Shown here in pieces: positions 17,561-24,952 of a DNA stretch of 24,952 bases. The position numbers and the translations under genes are program-made. The DNA is from Gnetum montanum. Taxonomy: Eukaryota > Streptophyta > Gnetopsida > Gnetales > Gnetaceae. Location of the stretch: the NCBI GenBank assembly GCA_015680685.1, contig MNCI01005020.1, positions 1-24,952 of the forward strand. The letters are read 5' to 3'. Position 1 is the stretch's first letter. Every line of letters starts with the position of its first letter. Under the pieces are notes generated by a model, which worked only from the letters and a program-made list of their open reading frames with translations, did not search any database and had not been told where the DNA came from.

Positions 17561-17741
17561 CATGCCTTAGTCGAATTTTGCCTCTTGAAACTTCAAAAGG
17601 GCTTGAGTCATTCTCATTTCAAAGTGCTAGGTAGAAATTAGTGGTGTTTCACTCATTAAGATGACTCATCGTGGGTCTATATATAGATGGATCTACCCCA
17701 CTCATTCCTGCTCATTACTCTTGTTCACTCAAGAGCTATTC

Positions 17742-18779
17742 TTAGATTTTGCATAGATGCTCCATGATTGTGAAAGCCTCTAGTGTTGTTTCCTGAGTGG
17801 GTAGTGATGGCAACTGCTCCTCTTCTTGAGTTTTTATTGGTGTTTTATCTTTCATAATATCTGACCATGAGGCCAAAGGAGCATGCCTAAGGGTATTGTT
17901 AGAATAGCAAACAATGCCTACCCTTTTGTAAAGTTTCCTGATGAGGCATGGAAAGGGTAAGGTCTTCCTTCCATGTTCATTCTCCTTGAAGTGCTTCTCG
18001 ATCTCTAAGTAGATCAATTGTTGAAGGTTAATGGGGAATTTCTTGCTTAGAGTGGCACATGCTCGGGCAGAGAAGGTGAATACCTTACTTGACCTCACCA
18101 TTGGGTTGAGGTGATAGGTTGCAATCTTAAAGTAAATTCACTCTGCCAATGTGATTGCATCATACTCCTTATAGTCAACCTTATAGCATCATTAGGTCCA
18201 CTCCCTCTTAGCCTCAAGATCACCTTTTTTGAAGAATTTAGCCAATTGGGTTCTTGTATTAGGCAACCCAAGTGCTTGTGCAATTACTTCTGCCAAGTAG
18301 AACACTTGAATGTCCTTGATTGATAACAAACCTTGGCCTTTGGCTACTCCAAAAGAAATATGTTTCTCCCATGTACCATTTTCCACTAGACGTGATTACT
18401 AGCCACATGGAAGAGGTTTGCAATTGTGTCTTGACATCGTCTAGAGCCTTCTACAAAAGTGGCTCGAAGTTGATCTCTTGAAGAACTGATCTTTGGGTCT
18501 CTCGAGACCTAATGATGTCTAGGCAGGCTTGCATCAAAGTGACCTCAAGCCTTGGTGTAGGTCCAGGCACTTCTCCTCTTTGGGATTTTTTTGTCAACAC
18601 TTCTTCTTTTGGAATCTGTCGAATAGATTCCACTTCGAGCTCCTCACGAAGAGGTTCTATTGCATGGGTTTCCTTCAGCAATTCCTGGCCTTGTTCTTTT
18701 TGACCCCTTCTAGTTCTGGGTCATTTCTCCCATGGTTGCAAGGTTTCTCCTTCTAATGGACCTTTCTATTTTGGTGCCA
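17742..18779 (-). pseudogene. Plant transposon-associated ORF (degenerate)
   Basis: From ATG at 18,779 the minus strand begins MAPK, then TAG. It continues with a charged N-terminal part (LKETHAIEPLREELEVESIR, EEVLTKKSQRGEVPGPTPRL, LMQACLDIIRSRE), shifts frame near 18,400, and reads VFYLAEVIAQALGLP, FKKGDLEAKREWT, and after two stops MVRSSKVFTFSARACATLSK, FPINLQQLIYLEIEKHF, LPFPCLIRKLYKRVG and LRHAPLASWSDIM. The layout (ALGLP, later ..LP.PC/SLI..L....G) resembles the 'putative plant transposon protein' domain found in ORFs carried by plant retroelements. It lies between the Tat-like LTR and an LTR-like promoter, and could be the cargo ORF of a separate non-autonomous element. TAA ends it at 17,742. 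Confidence 0.5.
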
Positions 18780-19250
18780 TCTATAATCGTAACAAGACCA
18801 TGGATTAGCAATCATTGTGTAACCTTAAAATAATTGGGATACCTTATCTCTTAAGGATATTTACACTTGGCTAAATTGTGATTATGGTTGATTTAATTAT
18901 CATTTATTTATGTGTTATCATTAATAAACCATCCTAACGGTTATTGGAAGGGTTAATCTTTGAAAAAAATTAATGTTTCTATGTTATTAAGGTTATTAAC
19001 CTTTTGGGACATTAGAAAAAAATTTTAAAAATTTTCATTAGAAACCTTAATGTTTGTGGCCCCCATGATAAAGATCTTACCTCCAGTAAGTGCAGAGTTG
19101 AAAAACGAAGTGATTTGGACAAATGGTTGGGAAGTTAAGAGCTCTAGAAGGTTTTGGGCTCCAAAAAATTACAAAAACTCCTCGTGTGTTAGAAGTGAAT
19201 TGTAAAAAATTCCTAAGTGCTAGGCAATATATATAGGCTATACGCATTAC
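18780..19250 (-). mobile_element. LTR-like region upstream of the 18,779 ORF
   Basis: The stretch holds no ORF. On the minus strand a TATA box (about 19,227-19,236) preceded by palindromes is followed by about 450 AT-rich bases leading to the ATG at 18,779. This is the layout of an LTR R-U5 or a promoter with leader. No convincing primer-binding site was recognised, so whether it is the 3' LTR of the Athila-like element or the 5' LTR of a small element with the 18,779 ORF is unresolved. Confidence 0.35.
19227..19236 (-). promoter_or_regulatory. TATA box next to the palindromes
   Basis: The minus strand reads CCTATATATATTGCC, 16 bases downstream (element sense) of the nearest palindrome. Confidence 0.5.
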
Positions 19251-19251
19251 G

Positions 19252-19299
19252 TTGATGAGGCCTCATCAAGGCAGCCAATCGTGTCGATGAGGCCTCATC
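19252..19299. promoter_or_regulatory. Two long palindromes, GATGAGGCCTCATC type
   Basis: A perfect 18-base palindrome TTGATGAGGCCTCATCAA lies at 19,252-19,269 and a perfect 14-base core GATGAGGCCTCATC at 19,286-19,299, centres 32 bases apart, just upstream of a minus-strand TATA box. The geometry parallels the CGATATCG array in the family A LTR. Confidence 0.75.
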
Positions 19300-20702
19300 A
19301 ATGTAGCTATTGACCACCATTGACTTTGGTCAAACTTTCAAAATACAAGGAATTTTTGGATGAAATTGGGATCAAATGAAAGCTTAAAGGACTAGGAACG
19401 ATGTGAAAACATGAGAAGAGGGTGTTAAAGCTTATAAATTTGAAAAAATGGAGAAAAACTAATTTAGTGGATGAATAAAATTAAAGATTAAGGAGCATTG
19501 AGTGATACATTCAATGGAATATGCGAAAGATAGGATTGTAGCAATGTCAAAGGTAAGGAACCTTAACTAATCAAGCTAAGATCTATGTAAGTGGGTCCTC
19601 CCCATACCAGGCTCATTTCCTTTTTGCCCTTGCATATCCTCAACTGAAGAGTCCATGGACCCCACAGTTGATTAATGATCATGAAAAGTTAAGGATCAAC
19701 CTGAAAGAATCTACTTAAGAATCCCAACACATCAGACCAAGACATAGAGCATAACATAGAACCAAGTAGTAAGGTGAATTATGACAACATGAATGGATGA
19801 TAGAGAAGGTGAAATGGAGTTCCAAATTGAGGTCATAAGAAGTCCCTTGTGGAACTTATGTTTAAAATGACCTAAGAAGTTCCATCTTCAATCCAAACCA
19901 AAACCATCTACTTCTAGTGACTTTGCATTATCACCCTAAGACTGATCCACCCACTCGAGATACAAGAATTCTTCCACAAAACAACCACCATTCCACAAAG
20001 AAAGAAAAGAGAAGTAGGAAGTGAGAGAGAGAGGGCCTTAGTTAGAGGGGACCTTCAGGCATAAGTGCATGTCATTCAAGTTGCATAACCAGTGCTTGTA
20101 GCCCATTTATTTGTCCAAGGGACATGCTTTGAATTTCTATTATTTTTTTTCTTTTTTTTTTGAAATGGGAACCACACCATGTAAGGATTTATTCATGTTG
20201 AAGGGGTGTGCTTTGAATTTCCATCATTTTTTTCTTTTGGATGGGAACCACACCATGCAACAATGTTATTTGACTTCCTATTAGTGGTTGGTGTAGAACG
20301 GTAAAAAGTTTGTGAAAAAAACTCAAGCACTCAAGTAAGCAGAAGAGTACAAAGACTAACGAGTCTCCTTGAAGTCACACCCTTTATAAACCTTTGAACC
20401 CTTTCTAATTTTGAAACTTCCAAGGTCACTGATTGATTAGAAGTTTCATAGTGGAAGGGACCTCAAATTCCTAGAACAAGGAAAATCATAGAGTTCTTTG
20501 GATGGGAGGATGATGTGGACTCTTTGCCTATTCCATGAAAAATAAACCATGTCAAAGTCATCAGAGACTAGAATTCAAAAATAGAAACCAGACATCAACA
20601 ATCACACACTAAACACAAACCATCATTAGTAAACAACAATGGTGGCACTATGTCTTGTGATAATAAAGCACTCTTTATTAGCAAAATGAGAAAATATCAC
20701 AC
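19300..20702 (-). mobile_element. Non-coding region downstream of the Athila-like integrase
   Basis: No gene is supported here. The region is AT-rich and contains a duplicated purine-rich block (20,118-20,262), a GA run GTGAGAGAGAGAGG near 20,019 and another minus-strand TATA-like GGTTTATAAAGGG near 20,385-20,395. It probably holds the 3' untranslated part and LTR of the Athila-like element, but the LTR edges cannot be placed. Confidence 0.4.
20118..20262. repeat. Tandem duplication with purine tracts
   Basis: TGCTTTGAATTTC(T/C)AT(T/C)AT, then a T-rich run, then TGGGAACCACACCATG occurs twice, about 20,126-20,182 and 20,207-20,260. On the minus strand each copy has an A/G-only tract (AAAAGAAAAAAA type) that could be a polypurine tract for the Athila-like element; duplication of such a tract would be unusual. 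Confidence 0.65.
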
Positions 20703-20942
20703 TTAATCAAACCAAACAAAGTAAAATATATAAGAAAATGTAAAATAGTCAACAAGGTTTAAAGGTACTAAAGATGATGTAAAATTAGAAAAAATTGAGA
20801 AATACAAAAACATGAAAAATAAAAAGGTAGAAAAATCGAGGAGCCAATTTGATGGTTTAGCATGGATGGCCATCTCTCCCATAACTGAGTTGGAAAGAGG
20901 AGATCCAAAAAATAGAACGTGGATGTCCATCCATTGAGGCAA
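20703..20942 (-). other. Hydrophobic open frame after integrase
   Basis: A 79-codon minus-strand frame just downstream of the integrase reads mostly Phe/Leu/Ser/Tyr, including LLDFSTFLFFMFLYFSIF. It could encode membrane segments, and Athila elements may carry an env-like ORF here, but the T-rich composition alone could produce it. I do not assign a protein. Confidence 0.2.
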
Positions 20943-20955
20943 TAGTTACACTGGC

Positions 20956-22220
20956 CTACCTTGGTTCTAGGAAAGGCTTTACTTGTTGAATGTTGACCAA
21001 CTGCTTTTTATTTAGGCTATTACGTTTGTAGATTACCATGGCCCTAGAGGAAAAGGTTTGATCAATTATATAAGGTCCCTTCCATAATTTTTGGAATTTT
21101 GTCTTTTGGGGTACATGTGTGGGGTTCCAGTAAAGAACCTTATTTCTTGGTTGAAGTTTTACTTTCTTGATTCTAAGGTCATGACGTTGCTTCCTAAATG
21201 CCTTATTCACCTCATTCAAGGATAGGGCCACCAATCAATTTTCATCCAGCATGTTTGGGTTGATCAATCTATCCTTCTATGCTAGACTTAGGTCAGGGTT
21301 TAGATCATAGGCCATTGAAAGTATACGAAGTTTAGATTGAATTGGAAGCATTGGAAGCTTTTCGTACATTAACTTGTAGGGAGAACGGCCAATAGGAAGT
21401 TTCCAAGTTGAATGATAAGCCTAAAGAGCATCGTTAAGCTTTGTACTCCAATCCTTCCTACATTTGTTAATGGTTCACATCAGTATTTTTGTAATCTCTT
21501 GGTTGGTTACCTTTGCTTAACCATTGGCTTGGGGGTGGTAAGGTGTTGTTAATTTATGTTCTACCCCCAAGCGTTGCATTAATTTTCTAAATGTAGCACT
21601 TGTGAAATGGGTTCCATTATCAAAAATTAGTGAACGTGACACCCCAAACCTATTCACAATATGTTGTTGTATAAATTTGGTAGTAGTGGATGGTGTACAA
21701 TTAGTAACAGCTACCACTTTAACCCATTTTGTACAGTAGTCAACTACTACTATAATATATGTCTTCTCGTTGGACATGGCTGTGATGGGACCCATGAAGT
21801 CAACACCCCATATGTTGAAAGGTTCTAGTGATTGAATTCACTATTGATGACCTTCCATGCGAGTGGTCATCCCCACGTCACGTTGATAATGTTCACAAGA
21901 CTTGATGAACTGGTGGACATCCCTAAAGATTGTAGGCCAATAGTATCCTGCCATTCAGATTTTTATGGTCATGTGTCTCCTTGAATAGTGGCCTCTGCAA
22001 GGTCCTTCGTGAGCATCTTGGAGAATGTGCAGTTGATATTTGTCAAGGACACACCAACAAATCAAGCCATCAACACACACCTTGTAAAGGTGTTTATTGA
22101 TTTCTATGAAGTATTTGACCTGATGAAGAAATTGTTGCTTCTTCCTAAAATCCAAGTCTTGTGGCATCTCTTGAGTGAGAAGATATGTGAGGATGCCATT
22201 ATACCATAGTGTTTTCATAG
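20956..22220 (-). pseudogene. Athila-like integrase (degenerate)
   Basis: On the minus strand the HHCC region is at about 22,030-21,880 (HEGPCRGHYSRRH, then SCEHYQR, with one zinc Cys apparently replaced). The core at 21,795-21,517 keeps VVVDYCTKW and IFDNGTHF with both Asp. The third acidic residue reads Lys, in PYHPQANG-stop-AKVTN. Then RKDWSTKLNDAL, a stop, AYHSTWKLPIG.SPYKLMY, and the C-terminal GPY module KLWKGPYIIDQTF (about 21,090). No chromodomain is visible after it. The NREI..IL..T...RKDWS..L.DALWAYRT pattern is typical of Athila-like and related plant gypsy integrases. Both changes at the Gln and Glu positions fit C-to-T or G-to-A. Confidence 0.8.
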
Positions 22221-22269
22221 GTGTTTGTTCACTTATTACCCCTGTAAAGAGGAGTTCTTATGAAAATTG

Positions 22270-23560
22270 ATTAGAGAGCAGGCTCTCCTCCTCTTTGTTA
22301 TCCCATCTTACGTGAGAGAGGTGGTCAGCGACCACATTCTTAGTCCCTTTTCGATCTACCTTAGTGAGATCAAATTCCCACAACATCATGAGCCATCATA
22401 TGACATGAGGGCTCACCATTGGCTTATTCATGAAGAAGCAGATTGCACTATGGTCCATATGCACAAATACTTTATAACCAAGCACATAGTGTTTAAACTT
22501 TTCCAAAGCATACACCATTGCCATTAACTCTTTCTTCATGATGGTATACTTTAACTGTGCTCCCACAATGGTCTAACTCGCACAGTGGATGTAATATGGA
22601 CGTTTCTTATCATCCATTTGTGTGAACACAGCTCCCAAGGCATAGTTAGATGCATCTATCATAATATGGAAAGGTTTGGACCAATTTGGTACTTATAGGA
22701 TTGGTGTTTCTATGAGTTTCTCCTTTAATTCTTAGAATGTGTGTTCACATTCCTTGGTCCAGATGAAAGGTGCATCTCTCTTTGTAAGCTCTACCAACAA
22801 CTTTGTGATCTTAGAGAAATTCTCTATAAATTACTGGTAGTAGCCAATGTGTCAAAGGAATGACTGAACATCTTTAACAATCTCTAGTTGGTGTGTTATT
22901 CCTTTGATGACCCTTATTTTTTCTGGGTCTACCTTGATCCCTTTTTATAAAACTCAGTGCCCTAACATCATGCCTTCTTGAACCATGAGATGGCTCTTTT
23001 GCTAATTGAGCTATAGGTTTGTCTCTACATATCTCTTCAGTACTTGCTCAAGTTAGTCTAAGGCTTGCTCAAAGATAGCTCCATAGGTGACAAAGTCATC
23101 CATGAAGACTTCAACACCACTACCAATATGCTATTGAAAGATACTAATGACCAAGCATTGAAATGTTGTAGGGGCATTGCATAAACCAAATGACATCTTA
23201 CAATATGCAAAAGTCCCCTAAGGACTCATGAATGCTGTCTTGGCCTAATCTTTGGGTGCAATTTGGATTTGGTTATAGCCACTATAACCATTCAAAAAGC
23301 TATAATAACAATGCTTAGATTTAACACCTAATCTACAAATGGCAAAGGAAAATGATCTTTAAATATTGCCATATTCAACAGCCTAAAGTCGATGCAAACC
23401 CATCATTTGCCACCCTTCTTTAGTACAATTACGAGTGGACTAACCCACTTACTATCCATGATTGGATAGATGAACCCCACCTTGAGGAGTTGCTCTATCT
23501 CCTCCTTGAAAATTTGCTTTAATTTGGGGTTTAGCCACCTCTGCGGTTGTCTTCTAGGCT
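22270..23560 (-). pseudogene. Athila-like reverse transcriptase and RNase H (degenerate)
   Basis: No long frame survives, but on the minus strand the order is clear: EEIEQLLKVGFIYPIMDSKW, VSPLVIVLKKGGK, VCIDFRLLN, FPLPFVD, GYNQIQIAPK, MSFGLCNAPTTFQCLV, then VFMDDFVTYG at about 23,085-23,112 with the catalytic FMDD intact, VDPEKI.VIKG, and the RNase H FHIMIDASNYALGAVFTQ, KKELMAMVYALEKFKHYVLG, VHMDHSAICFFM, EFDL, NVVADHLSHV (about 22,340). The MDDF box and TDHA..RYL../NVVADHLS RNase H fit the Athila-like branch better than Tat. Stops are numerous and mostly TAG/TAA. Confidence 0.8.
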
Positions 23561-24003
23561 TCATGGCTGGGTCGATATAGATACAATGCTAGCATATCCT
23601 TGGATCGATTCCTGTTCACTCTGGATATGACCAAGCAAAGGTTGTTGATCATTTATTCACCACTTTCAACAACTTTTTTCTCAGGAGCAAGTTTGGCATT
23701 AATGATGAACACTTTATCATTTTTTGAAAATGCATACTCCATACCAACTAGTAAAGTTTTTAGCTCTAAGGGCTCCTACTTAAAGTGATCAGGGATTTCC
23801 AACTCTCCCCAACAACTATCATCATCTTCATCATAGAGTTGGAAATGAACTTGTTCAATTTTGTCCATGCCTTCAACATATGCACATGTTAGGCTCTCAG
23901 TTGGTTCCATGCATATTATGTTGCTATCTAAATCGACTATTAGCCACTGGGTGCTCTCTTGCTTTGTGGCTACTACGTATAGACACCTTTGAATGTTAAT
24001 TTC

Positions 24004-24470
24004 TTATGCACATTGATTGTATGCCTTAATGTATGTGCTCTTGATGAACCAAATATTTTGCACACAATTGCACCCATTATCACTGTACGTGATGCATGGA
24101 ATACACTTCTTCTCAATTTTGCTTAGCTCATTTTCCGTAGATATTTCTAAAGATAGGTCCCTTATACCCATTCTTGCATCAACAATGCTTAACCAAGCTC
24201 TTCCCATAATGATGGAAAAGTCATTTTTGCAGTTTTCCACCTTGATCACCAGAAAATTAGTAGGATAGGACCACCCACAAACTATGGTTACAATGTTCTC
24301 TACTAATCCCAAAGGGACAGTAATTGACTAATCTACTAATTCTAGATCAATGTTGCTCTTCTTGAGAGGTGGTAGGTTCTAGGCCTTATACATGTCATAG
24401 GAGATGAGATTAACTCTGAAACTAGAGTTAAGAAGAGTTTTGGATGACTCATGTCCAATAATCTATAAAT
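24004..24470 (-). pseudogene. Athila-like protease region
   Basis: On the minus strand KTLLNSSFRVNLISYDMYKA (about 24,440-24,380) is the retropepsin active-site loop, with Asn-Ser-Ser where Asp-Ser/Thr-Gly is normal. It is followed by VPLGLVENIVTIVCGWSYPTNFLVIKV and FSIIMGRAWLSIVDARMGI (about 24,200), which corresponds to the family's ILGRPFL...A..D block. The active-site Asp has changed, so it cannot be active. PTDF.VL..../(I)ILGRPFL spacing supports Athila-like. Confidence 0.7.
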
Positions 24471-24869
24471 AAATGAGTGGACTTCCTAGATTAGATCTTT
24501 TTGTAGGAAGATTGCCAACCTTAATCTAGTTAGAAACAGTATGAATTAACATTATAGTGTGGATCCTAGGTGGCACTTGGTTTGAAGGGCACTTGAAGGT
24601 ATTTGATGTAGAGGATGAGGGTGATGGAGATGTAGGATGATTAGCCAGAGTAGGTTGTGAGGACTGGAGAGGACTGTTGGGCCAAAAGAAATGTCTTTTT
24701 CATGATCAATTGTCTGGACCACTTGGTTGAAAAACCGTTTGTGAGTGTATAGCCCTTGTAGCATTTCATTGTTACAGCTATGGGGGAATCTCATCCTACA
24801 TGAATGGAGCATGAGATAATTGGGTTGAAGGTGGAGCTATATGTATAGAGGGATGTGAAGGATGATATG
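24471..24869 (-). pseudogene. Probable gag C-terminus of the Athila-like element
   Basis: The region upstream of the protease in element sense. Its 86-codon minus frame at 24,812-24,552 reads QVVQTIDHEKDIS and a His/Leu/Pro-rich tail, without a zinc knuckle or other recognisable gag motif. It is called gag only from its position. The element is cut by the LTR start at 24,870, so its remaining 5' part is outside the window or lost. Confidence 0.35.
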
Positions 24870-24952
24870 TGATGAGACGTGGTTCGCACAAGCCGCGATA
24901 TCGTGTACGCGATATTGTAGCTGACGCGATATCGCATCCCCCGCGATATCGC
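24870..24952 (+). mobile_element. Start of a second family A LTR, cut by the window end
   Basis: TGATGAGACG at 24,870 equals the LTR start at 138 and is followed by four palindrome copies: CGATATCG at 24,896, CGATATTG at 24,910, GCGATATCGC at 24,926 and 24,943. Spacing and GC-rich context match the left LTR. No polypurine tract precedes it, so it is more likely the 5' LTR of another + strand copy inserted in the Athila-like element than a 3' LTR. Confidence 0.6.

Larger units (their letters stand above)
15907..17600 (-). mobile_element. 5' LTR of the Tat-like element
   Basis: On the + strand the LTR edge is TGTACTGACC at 15,907, i.e. it ends in CA in element sense, followed by six bases and the primer-binding site. 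U3 contains about 195-bp tandem repeats with GCGTGAG clusters, a TATA box at about 16,448-16,458 and a long U5. The outer edge is not fixed; it lies somewhere between about 17,560 and 17,740, where the next ORF ends. A matching 3' LTR is not visible at the left of the window, so the pair cannot be compared and that end of the element is truncated or replaced. Confidence 0.65.

Noticed and set aside
21988-22527. Two + strand frames of 73 and 86 codons
   Set aside because: Shadows of the Athila-like RNase H and integrase on the minus strand.

Overview
The window looks like repeat-rich nuclear DNA from a vascular plant. Almost everything recognisable belongs to old, inactivated Ty3/gypsy LTR retrotransposons of the plant Tat-like and Athila-like types. 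The one gene-like unit has plant-style GT-AG introns of about 70-140 bp. I cannot name the species. No tRNA, rRNA, CRISPR array, bacterial operon or intact host gene was seen. The single N at 769 suggests draft assembly.

Layout on the + strand: 1-137 is the 3' end of a gypsy internal region with its polypurine tract. From 138 to about 770 is its LTR (TATA box at 224, AATAAA at 397, three degenerate repeats near its end). From about 800 to 15,907 lies a minus-strand Tat-like element, read right to left: LTR end (15,907), primer-binding site (15,881-15,900), repeat-filled leader, gag from an ATG at 15,400, zinc-knuckle-like motif (about 13,290), protease (about 12,200), reverse transcriptase (about 4,981-3,860), a first RNase H, a second RNase H (about 3,238-2,830) and integrase (about 2,640-1,530). 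Its upstream LTR runs from 15,907 to roughly 17,600 and carries about 195-bp tandem repeats.

Between protease and reverse transcriptase the Tat-like element is interrupted by about 6.2 kb (about 5,170-11,375) of opposite orientation. This holds GCGTGAG minisatellites, then a decayed multi-exon gene (7,276-11,020). Its first recognisable part is an FCP1/NIF-type HAD phosphatase domain with lost catalytic residues. This continues into a region resembling plant transposon proteins and a charged, coiled-coil-like C-terminus.

Right of the Tat LTR is a minus-strand ORF (17,742-18,779) resembling plant transposon-associated proteins. Next comes an LTR-like promoter with perfect palindromes (about 19,230-19,300), then an Athila-like minus-strand element (protease about 24,300, RT/RNase H 23,560-22,270, integrase 22,218-20,956). 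The last 83 bases are the start of a second LTR of the family found at the left edge, in the same orientation.

Nothing here looks functional. Many in-frame stops are TAG or TAA where one C-to-T change from CAG or CAA would explain them, and several TGA stops fit CGA or TGG, as expected for methylated, silenced elements. The most unusual signals are: a short repeat encoding a (Y/H/N)-D-x-K-L peptide in three clusters of the Tat-like element; the dead phosphatase joined to a transposon-type ORF; LTR promoters each carrying their own palindromic motif array; and one GCGTGAG motif expanded in three separate compartments.
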